DNA of 64,000 nt from an uncultured Pirellulaceae bacterium (lineage in GTDB: Bacteria > Planctomycetota > Planctomycetia > Pirellulales > Pirellulaceae): the NCBI GenBank assembly GCA_937941455.1, contig CALDHM010000027.1, forward strand, positions 90,259-154,258, written 5' to 3'. Both the position numbers and the translations under genes were made by a program. Below, piece after piece: positions 47,087 to 56,141 of the stretch. The notes below the pieces were generated by a model, which was not told the origin of the DNA, did not search any database, and worked only from the letters and a program-made list of their open reading frames with translations. Each line of letters starts with the position of its first letter. The first letter of the stretch is position 1.

Positions 47087-47860
47087 ATGGTCGACACGAT
47101 TGAGAAAATTCAAATCGTCAATAGTGCCATTCGCACGGCGCTGCTGGTTTTGGTACTCGCGGTTCTCGGATACGCGGGTTGTCTCGGGTACAACCACTAC
47201 GTACTGCCCGGGCAGTTGGCCCAGCGGGATCTCCAAAAACTGAAAGAAGAATTCGAGCGACAAGCGGTCGCGTTGAAGGAATCGCGGCAGATGATCGACA
47301 AACTGCAGACCTCCCTTCGCTTGCTCAAGATCGATCGCCGTCTCGCCAACATCAAGGTTCGCGAGAAGGGGCTCGATGAAGCGACCGGCAAGCCCTACTT
47401 GAATGTCGATTTCTGGGAGGTCAGCCACAGCGGAGAAACTCCGATCGGTGAGGTGCGTTCCTTCCGCTTGAACGGTGACAAAATGTACGTCGATTGCTGG
47501 CTCGTGCAATTCGAAGACGAGTACGTCGAAAACAACGACTCGCTGCGACATGCCTCGCTGTGTGTGCTGAAAAGTATCTGGGGAGATCTCGATGGCCCCC
47601 ACGGCGGGCATGCGCTCGATTACGCTCAGGAAGGGGAACAAGTGCCGACCGTCTACAAGGGAGAAGGGTACGGCGGCGAGTTCGAGCGAAAAATCTGGTC
47701 GGATTTTTGGGCAGTATCTAACGATCCCAAACGGCAAAAAGAACTCGGCATTCGCGCCAGTCACGGCCAAGTCAACTACATGCAAGTCGAAGAGGGCAAA
47801 ACGTATCAAGTCGAGGTCAGGGCCAGCGGCGGCGCTTCCTTCCGCACGCTCGATCGTTAG
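47087..47860 (+). CDS. Single-pass membrane protein with coiled coil, unknown function
   Basis: 257 aa, ATG at 47087. A helix at about 18-38 (ALLVLVLAVLGYAGCLGY) is followed by a coiled coil (LQKLKEEFERQAVALKESRQ) and a globular domain of about 165 residues with YLNVDFWEVSHSGE, KMYVDCWLVQFEDEYVE and IRASHGQVNYMQVE. No family was recognised; the domain looks well-folded and is probably planctomycete-specific. Most of the protein should lie in the periplasm. Confidence 0.7.
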   Translation: MVDTIEKIQIVNSAIRTALLVLVLAVLGYAGCLGYNHYVLPGQLAQRDLQKLKEEFERQAVALKESRQMIDKLQTSLRLLKIDRRLANIKVREKGLDEATGKPYLNVDFWEVSHSGETPIGEVRSFRLNGDKMYVDCWLVQFEDEYVENNDSLRHASLCVLKSIWGDLDGPHGGHALDYAQEGEQVPTVYKGEGYGGEFERKIWSDFWAVSNDPKRQKELGIRASHGQVNYMQVEEGKTYQVEVRASGGASFRTLDR

Positions 47861-48054
47861 GATGGGGTCGGGGTAAGCAGCTCGAAGTTTGTTGAGTGAT
47901 CGGCCAGGAGTTGACTTTGCCGGGAGTAGGCTTTGTGGTAAAACGGGCCACCGGAACGAGTCGGCGTCCGTTTTTCAAAAAAAATCGCGGGACAGCGCCC
48001 TGCAGATGAACGTTTTGGGGCAAAGGCAGGCGATAGATCCGCGGGAGCAAATCG

Positions 48055-48189
48055 CTACCGCGTGAACCCGCCGTAGGGGCCTTGGGACCACCGCACGACC
48101 GCAACGAGGGCCGCTACACCGAGGGAGCACATTGCGCCGCCCACAGTAACCAAACGTTGGGAACTGGGCCCGATTTTTTCCGAATCCAT
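48055..48189 (-). CDS. Putative 44-residue membrane protein
   Basis: The ATG at 48189 opens 44 codons ending in a TAG at 48055-48057. The translation has a charged start (MDSEKIGPSSQRL), one hydrophobic helix (VTVGGAMCSLGVAALVAVV) and a short basic tail (WSQGPYGGFTR). It is divergent from the acyltransferase gene, with 14 bases between the two start codons. The size fits a small membrane protein, but codon evidence is thin. Confidence 0.4.
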   Translation of the reverse strand: MDSEKIGPSSQRLVTVGGAMCSLGVAALVAVVRWSQGPYGGFTR

Positions 48190-48203
48190 GGAATAATACA
48201 GTT

Positions 48204-49514
48204 ATGTTCCCGATCCGGATGACGAGTATCGAGAAGTATCATTTCTTCGATGACTCCCCGGCCTTTCCCAATCAATTTTTCGCGCGCTTCGAATTCGCGG
48301 GGCAAATCGCCGCTGGCCCCTTGCAGGAGGCCTTTGAGTTGGCCGTCTCACGGCATGTGCGGGGACAAGCCGTCGCGCGGAAATCGTGGGGACGTTGGGA
48401 ATGGCGGGAACGGGAGATGCCCGGCACCAGGATCGAGTTTTGCGAAACGGACGATTTCCGATTTCGTCGGCTCGATCTGCGTACGGAACCGGGATACTAC
48501 GCCAAGTGCCATGTTGGTCCGGAGCGAACCGCGGTGATGATGCAGGTCCACCACGCGCTCACCGATGGCCTTGGCGGTCTGGCCTTCGTGCGAGACTGGC
48601 TCGTGATCTACGACAATTTGATCCGCGGCCGTGTTGCCGATGCCGGCTTACGTCAACTTCAGCCGACCGCTCTTCTTCGTCGCAATCGCATCGGCGTGGC
48701 GAGCTGGCGTTACCTGCGGCATTGGTGGCGTCAGCCGATCGCGTTGTTCGGTGCGGCCAAGTTCATCGGGCGACGATTCCAGACGCTGGTCTCGGAGATT
48801 GACGTACCTCCGGCCGACCAGTGGCGGCCTGTGAGCTGCGGATTCTCGATCGATCGCGAATCGGTCCAAGCACTCAAAAAGACGCTGGTGGCCCAACAAG
48901 TAACCCTCAACGATTTTCTGTTAGCAACGCTCTATGTGGCACTAGCCAAGTATTTCGCAGCGGCTGAAACCGCCATACGAACGACATGCTATCGCGTCAT
49001 TGTGCCGATCAGTATTCGCGAGCGATGGGAATCATCGATGCCAACTGCCAATCGCACAACACTGGTGCAACTCGATCGCTTCGCTCGCGAGACCGGCGAT
49101 ATCTGGGGCCTTGCGCGAGGGATCCATTTTGAACTGGGTATCATCCGTCACTGGATGCTCGATCGAATCTTCTTATTAGCGATTCGGCTGATGTCGATCT
49201 CAAACCATTGGCTCCGCTACAGTGCAGCGAGTCCGAGGCCTCGCGGAACGACCCTGCTGACCAATTTAGGCAAGCCGTTTGTTCGTTCAGGTCTCAACAT
49301 GGCTGATGGCAAGGTGCTGGTTGGCGATGCCGCGTTGGCTTCGGTCGCCTTGCTTCCTCCTGTTCGCCGACATTTACCGATCAGTTGTGCGGCGATGCAA
49401 TTTCTTGGTGATTTGAACGTCACGGCTCACGTCGATACGCGGGTCATTGAGTTGGAGCGGGCTGAGCGGTTAATGCTCTCGTGGGAAGAAGCGATCCGTC
49501 GGGCAATCCCATAG
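48204..49514 (+). CDS. HHxxxDG acyltransferase (wax-ester/DGAT or condensation-like)
   Basis: 436 aa, ATG at 48204 (48219 possible). The motif HHALTDG at 116-122 is the catalytic HHxxxDG of wax-synthase/diacylglycerol acyltransferases and of nonribosomal condensation domains. A second feature (LNDFLLATLYVALAKYF) matches the WS/DGAT NDVxLAxxxGALR region. No carrier-protein or adenylation domains occur beside it, so a stand-alone lipid or polyketide-type acyl transfer is more likely. Confidence 0.8.
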   Translation: MFPIRMTSIEKYHFFDDSPAFPNQFFARFEFAGQIAAGPLQEAFELAVSRHVRGQAVARKSWGRWEWREREMPGTRIEFCETDDFRFRRLDLRTEPGYYAKCHVGPERTAVMMQVHHALTDGLGGLAFVRDWLVIYDNLIRGRVADAGLRQLQPTALLRRNRIGVASWRYLRHWWRQPIALFGAAKFIGRRFQTLVSEIDVPPADQWRPVSCGFSIDRESVQALKKTLVAQQVTLNDFLLATLYVALAKYFAAAETAIRTTCYRVIVPISIRERWESSMPTANRTTLVQLDRFARETGDIWGLARGIHFELGIIRHWMLDRIFLLAIRLMSISNHWLRYSAASPRPRGTTLLTNLGKPFVRSGLNMADGKVLVGDAALASVALLPPVRRHLPISCAAMQFLGDLNVTAHVDTRVIELERAERLMLSWEEAIRRAIP

Positions 49515-49566
49515 TCTGCCCAACCCTTGTCCCCAAACGATTAGCCGGAACCAGTTAGCCTTCATA

Positions 49567-49625
49567 GTTTGCGAAAACCGCGGGTTAGCGCTCGGCGGCT
49601 GACGGGTTTTGGCAAAAGGCCTAGC
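49567..49625 (-). repeat. Interspersed intergenic repeat, copy A
   Basis: Read on the minus strand, positions 49572-49607 match copy B near 55699-55734 at 28 of 36 positions, hand-aligned without gaps. The conserved parts are TCAGCCGC and CCGCGGTTTTC. AAAAGGCCTAG follows on the plus strand at 49614. The inner part can fold (GTTAGC with GCTGAC). Probably a genome-wide non-coding repeat family. Confidence 0.5.
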
Positions 49626-49654
49626 TCTAATGTCCGCGTGAGCCGATGACGAGA

Positions 49655-50737
49655 TTACTCGGTTGTCGAGCCGCCGTCGGAACCGTCATCTTCGCTCGAT
49701 TCTTGTTCCGATTCGGTTTCGGAATCCGCCTCGGTGCTGTTGATCTTTTCGCGGGCGCGGGCGACCAGATCCGGATAGGCTTGTTCGTTGCGAGCGAGAG
49801 CCGCCTCGATTTCTTCGTCTTTCATCCGCAGTGTAGCGAGAGCCGAGAGGCAGGCGCGAATGGTGGAGTCCTCGGGTGGGTTGTCTTTGTCCCCCTCGGC
49901 GTATTCGAGCAATTTCAGGATGGCGGCCATCGATGCGACCGTTTTGATGCGGCCGAGAGCTTCGCATGCTGCCGCGCGGCGCTGCAGGGCGACATTGTCG
50001 TCCGACAATAATCGCTCCGGTTGCAGCGGGGCGACTGGGGGATTATCGCTCGACAGCAGACGCCCGCGATAGGCCACAAACTGGAGATATTCGATCCCAG
50101 CATCGTCCAGCTTCGCGTAAGATTGGAGGAATGGTCGCGGATTGCTCTCGAGCCGGGCCAGAAGATCGCGGTTGCTTTCGCGGTTGAGCGTCGCGAAAAT
50201 GTCGCGGATCGAGCCTTCGTTGACTTCGCAGATTTCGATGTACGTCTGAAACAACTCCCATTTAGCCGGAGTTTCGCTGACCGAGGCGATCAATTGCAGA
50301 ACATGGGCCGCTGCCGGGCTGCCATAACGACCGATCGTGCGAAGCTTTCTGCAGCCGCGAGGAATTTCCACCGGGCGGCTGATGTCCAAGCGATACAAGC
50401 TGTCCTTAATCACTTTGTCAGCGTGTTCCCTCTTCTTGCGTTCCTGGATGGCCCATCGAATGTAGGCTTGGTCTTCTTCAGATAGATCGGTCAGAAGGAT
50501 ACGGACGGTTTCCCTGCCATCGTTGATGTAGGCCCGCCCGTTTTCGATTTTGTCAAAAATGCCCGTCGCCAGGACCTTGCCGTCGGCGCTTTTGAACTCC
50601 CGTTGTTCCATGAGGAATTGACGGACTCCCTGCCGCGATTTGGGAACTGCCACGCTCACCTGTCCCAGGGTAGTCGTGGCAAAGCCAAAACATGAGAGCA
50701 GCGTTAAACCGATCGCGAATCGAACTGTTTTGATCAT
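49655..50737 (-). CDS. Secreted SHD1-domain protein with HEAT-like repeats
   Basis: 360 aa from the ATG at 50737 (MIKTVRFAIGLTLLSCFGFA is the signal peptide). Residues 45-96 (REFKSADGKVLATGIFDKIE ... LTDLSEEDQAYI) fit the SLA1-homology domain 1 that is frequent in planctomycetes and otherwise best known from yeast Sla1. The remainder is helical, with HEAT-like stretches (ALQRRAAACEALGRIKTVAS). The end is strongly acidic and Ser-rich. The likely role is a binding module in the periplasm. The actual partner is unknown. Confidence 0.8.
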   Translation of the reverse strand: MIKTVRFAIGLTLLSCFGFATTTLGQVSVAVPKSRQGVRQFLMEQREFKSADGKVLATGIFDKIENGRAYINDGRETVRILLTDLSEEDQAYIRWAIQERKKREHADKVIKDSLYRLDISRPVEIPRGCRKLRTIGRYGSPAAAHVLQLIASVSETPAKWELFQTYIEICEVNEGSIRDIFATLNRESNRDLLARLESNPRPFLQSYAKLDDAGIEYLQFVAYRGRLLSSDNPPVAPLQPERLLSDDNVALQRRAAACEALGRIKTVASMAAILKLLEYAEGDKDNPPEDSTIRACLSALATLRMKDEEIEAALARNEQAYPDLVARAREKINSTEADSETESEQESSEDDGSDGGSTTE

Positions 50738-50888
50738 GGGACCACACTCGTGATGGGGACCTAGTGAGTGCCTATCCCACAACCGACAACACTTGTAACC
50801 CGAAGTTTAAGCGAGGGCCGGTAAGGGGGATAGGCTCTTAGTCGGAATTACACTTCGATTCGCATTTTAACCGAAGGGCAAGCCGAAA

Positions 50889-52703
50889 TCAAAATTGCCG
50901 CAAACGAGTATGAGCCGCAACCTGTTGCTCGTCGAGGCCTTGCATCCGCGTGATTTTCCAAGCGCCGTCGCGAATCTGGACCTTGAATTCGGCATCGTAT
51001 TGGTTCGTCCGCTCGTGGATATGCCCCCAATGTTCGACGGTACCAACCAAATTCCAGCGGCAACGAAAATTGAAGCCCAACTGGTCACCCGCGCCAAATT
51101 CCTCGCCTTTGGTTCCTTCCAAGAATTGAACCTGCTCGATTTTCGCAATAGCCCCGCCTTGGTCTTGCAAGGTGAGACGTTCATTGATCTGCAGGTACAA
51201 ATCACGCAGCAGCTCGCCATCGACACTCTTCGCCAAGGCATCGTAGACGTCGGATTCTTCGCGGTAGTCGAAGGCTCGAAAGATGTTCTGATGCAGCCTT
51301 GTGAATATCGCCTCGGCTGTCTCAGGACTTATCGCGGCCGCTGGCCACAGCATCGCATGTCGTGACGGGTATGCCGCGGCGAGAACCAGCAAGCCGGCGA
51401 CCACTCCCAGTGAACTGCGCCGCATGAGGCTCGCTCCGCCCATGACCAGTCCGAGCAAGGCCAACCCCAGCGAAATCAGCGGAATCTTTTGCGGCAGGTC
51501 CTCGACGGCCACACCGTTGATTTTGGGTAATTCCTTCCGCGCGTCGCTCGTCCAACGATAGACATTTTTATCGGAGAACATGGAAAACTGTGTTTTTTCC
51601 AGTTGGTCGTAGGCGAAAACTGCCGAGTCGACCATTTTGACCGCATCGTTGAACATGTCCCACTTGACCTCGACCGACAGCGGTGGAGTTTTGATCGGAT
51701 AGGACATGATGATGCCGATCCGGCCGTTGGCCATACTGATCCGTTTTCGTTCTGCGCGCATGGCGAAGTCGCGCAGATCGAGACCGTAGAAGTCGATCCG
51801 ATCAAAGACCGGCTTGACGGGAACTCCATCGACGATGACTTCGTTGTCGAAGGAGAAGAATTTTTCGATTTTCCGTTTCGCCGCGTCTTGCTCGGCCACT
51901 TCCAAGTAGTTTTCGTCGGCCCGCTGGAAGTCGATCATCGTCGCGAGGCTGGCCAGCGGAATCAGGATCTCATGCCGGACCTCGAAATTGGTGATGTAAA
52001 TGAACGAGTAGACGCTGCTGTAGCTTGTGATTCCCAGGGTCGCCTCGCGTTGCTTTTCAAACCAGGCTTGCCAATCCTCTGCCGAGTCATCGGAGGCCAA
52101 CGCCGGATTTTCCCAATCGAAGCGGAACGTTTCGGGGGCTTCGGCCTTGAGCATGTGCAGATAGGGCACATCCGATCCGGCTTGTTTCAGCAACAACTTG
52201 AACTCGGTCGGAAAGAGATACCCCTCGCCGAGCATGCGTTGATTGATAGTGATGAATTCGGGTGGGCGGGAGAACTCATATTCGAATTGAAACGAGCAAA
52301 ACGAATTCATCATGTCGTTTTGCCGCATTCCTGCCGCAGGGATTTCCGGCGGAACCACCTCGACGATTTGTTCCTTGAGCCGATTTCCCGTTTCATCCAG
52401 GACGTCGATCCGATCGGCGAGAAAACGTGCGTGGTCCTGCGTCGCCTCGCGGATTTCCTTCGGGTCGTAGAAGCCGCTGGCGAGGGGTGACACACCCTGC
52501 AGAAGTTCCAGATCGTCGGCGAAGCAACGCAGCTTCATGATCAGCCGATGTTTCTGGACATAAATCTCTGACTCCACAATCGAGACAGGGTGAGCGGGGC
52601 GTGCGAAGGGTTCTTCGGCGTGCCCGACGGATACAACCAGGCCGAAGCTGAGCAGCGCGGCGGCCGCCAAGAACATGCTTGCGATGACAGAATTGGATCG
52701 CAT
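50889..52703 (-). CDS. Large secreted/membrane protein of unknown function
   Basis: 604 aa from the ATG at 52703 (SNSVIASMFLAAAALLSFGL is the signal peptide); the frame continues upstream to 52775. A large mixed beta/alpha region (residues 25-405) precedes two C-terminal membrane helices (IPLISLGLALLGLVMGGASL and SLGVVAGLLVLAAA). After these comes a domain of about 150 residues (LYLQINERLTLQDQGGAIAK, FNFRCRWNLVGTVEHWGH, KITRMQGLDEQQV) that resembles NTF2/Tim44-like cone folds. No family was recognised. It lies beside the SHD1 protein on the same strand with 152 bases between. Confidence 0.7.
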   Translation of the reverse strand: MRSNSVIASMFLAAAALLSFGLVVSVGHAEEPFARPAHPVSIVESEIYVQKHRLIMKLRCFADDLELLQGVSPLASGFYDPKEIREATQDHARFLADRIDVLDETGNRLKEQIVEVVPPEIPAAGMRQNDMMNSFCSFQFEYEFSRPPEFITINQRMLGEGYLFPTEFKLLLKQAGSDVPYLHMLKAEAPETFRFDWENPALASDDSAEDWQAWFEKQREATLGITSYSSVYSFIYITNFEVRHEILIPLASLATMIDFQRADENYLEVAEQDAAKRKIEKFFSFDNEVIVDGVPVKPVFDRIDFYGLDLRDFAMRAERKRISMANGRIGIIMSYPIKTPPLSVEVKWDMFNDAVKMVDSAVFAYDQLEKTQFSMFSDKNVYRWTSDARKELPKINGVAVEDLPQKIPLISLGLALLGLVMGGASLMRRSSLGVVAGLLVLAAAYPSRHAMLWPAAAISPETAEAIFTRLHQNIFRAFDYREESDVYDALAKSVDGELLRDLYLQINERLTLQDQGGAIAKIEQVQFLEGTKGEEFGAGDQLGFNFRCRWNLVGTVEHWGHIHERTNQYDAEFKVQIRDGAWKITRMQGLDEQQVAAHTRLRQF

Positions 52704-52809
52704 GATGATAACGCGTAAATTATGGGGATTGCGTGATCGCACAAATTTTGTGACATTCATCGAGTCGTTGTTCATTCGTTAATTCTTGCAAGGAAAGTTG
52801 CTCTCGTCC

Positions 52810-54777
52810 ATGAACCTGCTCGCCAATATCCGCCAGCGATTCCTCCCGGTGCTCGAGTCGCTCGGGGTGCCACCCCAGGACTACATAGGGATGATCCGCC
52901 CTGCTCAGGATAAAAAGTTTGGCGACTATCAGGTGAATTTTGCGATGGCCCTGGCCAAGGCAGTGGGGAAGCCACCCCGCGAGATTGCCCAACAAGCGAT
53001 TCAGGCCGCACGCTTGGACGATCTGTGCGACCGAGTCGAAATCGCGGGACCTGGTTTCATCAATTTGCGGATCGACGATCGCCTGCTTAGCCGAGCCCTC
53101 GGAGCAGCCTTCACCGACGAAAGGCTTGGCGTTCCTCGAACAGTGCGAGCACTTACCATCGTGATCGACTATTCGTCGCCCAACGTTGCCAAACCGATGC
53201 ATGTTGGCCATATTCGCTCGACGGTGATCGGCGATGCCCTGGCTCGCGTGGCCCGGTTCCTTGGGCATCACGTGATCACGGACAACCATTTGGGAGATTG
53301 GGGCACCCAATTCGGGATGATCCTCTACGGTTACAAGCATTTTCGCGACGAGCAAGCTTATCGTAGCGACCCCGTTCAGCATTTGGGTACGTTGTATCGC
53401 TTGATCCGCCAGATCAGTGATTATCATACAGCGCGGGAGGAGTTGCTTCGACTGGAGCGGCAACACAACGATTTGGAAAACGCCATCGCGCGGTCCCGTG
53501 CCGTTGGTGAACCCGTCGACAAAAATCAGAAGAAACAATACGCCCAGGAATTGCAGCGGCTTGCCAAAAAGCAGGACGAACTCGCCGAAGAAATCGCTTC
53601 GGCAAGGAAAAAAATTGTGGCGGTCGAGGCCGATCCGCATTTGCTCGGTTTGGCTCGACAACATGCGCAGATCAATCAGGCGGTTCTCGAGGAGACGGCG
53701 AAGTTACATGCTGGCGACGGGACGAATCTGGCTTTGTGGCGAGAATTTTTGCCCCATTGCATGGGCGACATCGAAAAAATCTATCGACGTCTGGATGTGT
53801 CCTTTGATGTGGTGCTCGGTGAAAGCTTCTACCACGACCAACTGCAAGCCGTAGTGGATGATCTCCGCGACCGCGGACTAGCCGTCCCCAGCGATGGAGC
53901 GATCTGCGTATTCCTGGATGGCTTCGACGCGCCGATGTTGATCCAAAAAAGCGATGGTGCGTTTCTCTATGCCACCACCGATTTGGCCACCATCAAATAT
54001 CGCGTCGCGACCTGGAATCCGGATGTGATTTTATATGTTGTGGACCATCGGCAGCACGAACATTTTGACAAGCTTTTTGCGACCGCCGCGCGGTGGGGCT
54101 ACGCCGGTGTCGATCTGCGTCACATCGCCTTCGGTACCGTGCTTGGCGAGGACGGTCGCCCGTTCAAAACGAGATCGGGGGACACGGTCGGGCTGGCAGA
54201 ACTGCTGGACGAGGCGGAGCGGAAGGCCAAGGCGGTTCTACTGGACCTGCAACGCGATGCTCGCGACGGAATAGCTGCCGACCGAATCGACCGAATCGCT
54301 TCAGTGGTCGGTATCGGTGCCTTGAAATTCGCCGATTTGTCACAAAATCGTAGCTCCGACTACACATTCAGCTACGACAAGATGCTGGAACTGAAGGGGT
54401 TCACGGCTACCTACTCCCAGTACCTTTACGCGCGCGTCCAAGGAATTTTTCGCAGGGCACAACTCGATCCGGAGGCTATCCGCTCCCAAGTTCAACCGTT
54501 CGTGTTCGCCCATCCCCTCGAGCGCGAATTGGCGATCATGATCTTGCAGTTCAGCGAAACACTTGACGAGGTGCTGGTCGATTACCGCCCTAACTTGCTG
54601 GCGCAGTATTTGTTCCAACTGACGCAAACCTTCTTCAAGTTTTACGTTCAGTGCCCCGTGCTCGAGGCGGAAACCAAAGAATTGCAAGCAAGCCGTTTCC
54701 AGATGTGTGATTTGGCGGCACGGACCATCAAGGTCGGTTTGGGATTGCTCGGCATCGGAGTCGTGGATCAGATGTAG
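52810..54777 (+). CDS. argS: Arginyl-tRNA synthetase with a coiled-coil insertion
   Basis: 655 aa, ATG at 52810; an in-frame TTG at 52786 is possible. Class I synthetase: HVGH at 131-134 (in SPNVAKPMHVGHIRS), and the ArgS variant of KMSKS in FKTRSGDTVGLAELLDEA. The C-terminal DALR anticodon domain follows. E. coli ArgS has 577 residues. The extra length here comes mainly from an Arg/Glu/Lys-rich coiled coil at about 203-275 (ELLRLERQHNDLENAIARSR ... AQELQRLAKKQDELAEEIAS) within the catalytic domain. The DNA methyltransferase gene begins 8 bases after its stop. Confidence 0.95.
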   Translation: MNLLANIRQRFLPVLESLGVPPQDYIGMIRPAQDKKFGDYQVNFAMALAKAVGKPPREIAQQAIQAARLDDLCDRVEIAGPGFINLRIDDRLLSRALGAAFTDERLGVPRTVRALTIVIDYSSPNVAKPMHVGHIRSTVIGDALARVARFLGHHVITDNHLGDWGTQFGMILYGYKHFRDEQAYRSDPVQHLGTLYRLIRQISDYHTAREELLRLERQHNDLENAIARSRAVGEPVDKNQKKQYAQELQRLAKKQDELAEEIASARKKIVAVEADPHLLGLARQHAQINQAVLEETAKLHAGDGTNLALWREFLPHCMGDIEKIYRRLDVSFDVVLGESFYHDQLQAVVDDLRDRGLAVPSDGAICVFLDGFDAPMLIQKSDGAFLYATTDLATIKYRVATWNPDVILYVVDHRQHEHFDKLFATAARWGYAGVDLRHIAFGTVLGEDGRPFKTRSGDTVGLAELLDEAERKAKAVLLDLQRDARDGIAADRIDRIASVVGIGALKFADLSQNRSSDYTFSYDKMLELKGFTATYSQYLYARVQGIFRRAQLDPEAIRSQVQPFVFAHPLERELAIMILQFSETLDEVLVDYRPNLLAQYLFQLTQTFFKFYVQCPVLEAETKELQASRFQMCDLAARTIKVGLGLLGIGVVDQM

Positions 54778-54785
54778 GTTGCCGC

Positions 54786-55679
54786 GTGACAACGAACCAA
54801 TCACAACCAAGCACTCGACCGCTGACCGACCGCTGGTTGAATCGAATCCACTGCGGGGACGCCGCTGATTTAGGTGCGAAGTTGCCGCCGAAATTCATCG
54901 ATTGCGTCGTCACCAGTCCTCCCTATTTCCGGCAGCGCGACTACGGGAGTCGACGGCAAGTGGGCCAAGAGATTTCGCCGGAAAGCTACGTCAATCGCCT
55001 CGTCGATATCTTTTCCACGATCGCTCCCGCATTGAAAGACTCAGGGGTGATGTGGGTGGTGATCGGGGATAAATACCTCGGCCATCAACTTTTGGGTATG
55101 CCCTGGCGGTTCGCCCTGGCGATGCAGGACCGCGGTTGGTATTTGCGCAGCGATTGCATCTGGCACAAACCCAACGCAATGCCTTCGTCTGTCAAAACAC
55201 GTCCTACCACCGACCACGAATATATTTTTCTGTTCAGCAAGTCGACGGAGTACTACTACGATGCCGACGCTATCCGCGAACCACATGTCACGTTTTCGGG
55301 GCAATCCAAGATGCGCGGCGGCCGCAAGCATTTTGGCACCCGCGGCGGCACCCCGGAGCAAGGCAAGAATGCTGGCAAGTCGAATCTGCATGACGCGCGC
55401 TGGGATCAAGCCTTCCACCCGCTCGGGCGAAACAAGCGTACCGTGTGGTCGATTCCCCTGTCGAAGTTCCGGGGAGCTCACTTCGCAGTATTCCCAGAGC
55501 AGCTCGTCGAGACATGCGTGCTGGCGACGTCGCCGCTAGCTGGCGTCGTTCTGGATCCGTTTTGCGGATCGGGTACGACCGCTGTCGTCGCGCGTCGCTT
55601 GGGGCGAGCCTATATTGGGTTCGACTGTTCTGCTGCGTATTGTCAGTTAGCTCGGCAACGCTTGTTACATAACGGCTAG
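54786..55679 (+). CDS. Orphan DNA methyltransferase (beta-class, N4-cytosine or N6-adenine)
   Basis: 297 aa, GTG start at 54786, 8 bases after argS. Motif IV TSPPY at 43-47 precedes motif I FCGSGTT at 259-265, the beta-class order. TSPPY favours N4-cytosine but does not exclude N6-adenine. The ADLGAKLPPKFIDCVVTSPP and LDPFCGSGTTAVVARRLGRA stretches are family-typical. Short target-recognition sequence lies between. No restriction endonuclease gene is adjacent, so it is an orphan, which may mean regulatory or protective methylation. Confidence 0.92.
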   Translation: MTTNQSQPSTRPLTDRWLNRIHCGDAADLGAKLPPKFIDCVVTSPPYFRQRDYGSRRQVGQEISPESYVNRLVDIFSTIAPALKDSGVMWVVIGDKYLGHQLLGMPWRFALAMQDRGWYLRSDCIWHKPNAMPSSVKTRPTTDHEYIFLFSKSTEYYYDADAIREPHVTFSGQSKMRGGRKHFGTRGGTPEQGKNAGKSNLHDARWDQAFHPLGRNKRTVWSIPLSKFRGAHFAVFPEQLVETCVLATSPLAGVVLDPFCGSGTTAVVARRLGRAYIGFDCSAAYCQLARQRLLHNG

Positions 55680-56141
55680 AACCAAAACTTCGTGCCACAA
55701 CCCATCAGCCGCAGGGCATCTGCCCGCGGTTTTCTAGTTTGGAGAAAAGGCCTAGGGCAGCGAAGTTGCGGTAACTTTGCCAATCACAGAGTCTTTTCAG
55801 AATATAAATTCCTCGTTTGCCGCCGCTGCATCGCTTGGACGATAACCCTCATTGGGTGATGCGTTGTTTGCCATCACGTCTCTGCCAGCTATCCCTAGAA
55901 CTTCCTCGCGAGAAAGAAAACACTCGTAGTTGCTTCGCAGTGCGAGTGCAAAACGGTCCCTTGTCGTCGATGTACCACGATAAGGGCCCCGCACCTGCTG
56001 CGTCATTAAGTACAGCCAAAACCTTGGCCTGGTGCTGAATTTTCTAAGCAAACAAGACGAGGTTAACCGAGATTCGATGACGGTAGATTGGGGAGCAGGT
56101 GGTGGATCATACTTCCTAAATTTTCCTCTCCAAATATTTAC
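55680..56141. other. Intergenic region with repeat copy B
   Basis: About 460 bases. It includes the interspersed repeat copy B. A minus-strand frame of 84 codons (55797-56051) has no start context or family and is not called. Nothing else was recognised. Confidence 0.4.
55697..55755 (+). repeat. Interspersed intergenic repeat, copy B
   Basis: Positions 55699-55734 read AACCCATCAGCCGC...CCCGCGGTTTTC and align to the minus strand of copy A at 49572-49607 (28 of 36). AAAAGGCCTAG follows at about 55745. Both copies are in spaces after genes. Confidence 0.5.

Noticed and set aside
47817..48104. A 95-codon minus-strand frame
   Set aside because: It overlaps the end of a clear plus-strand gene and a better short membrane ORF; the amino-acid content is Pro/Arg-rich as in shadows.
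55797..56051. An 84-codon minus-strand frame
   Set aside because: It has no recognisable domain, no ribosome binding site and poor start context; kept out as unsupported.
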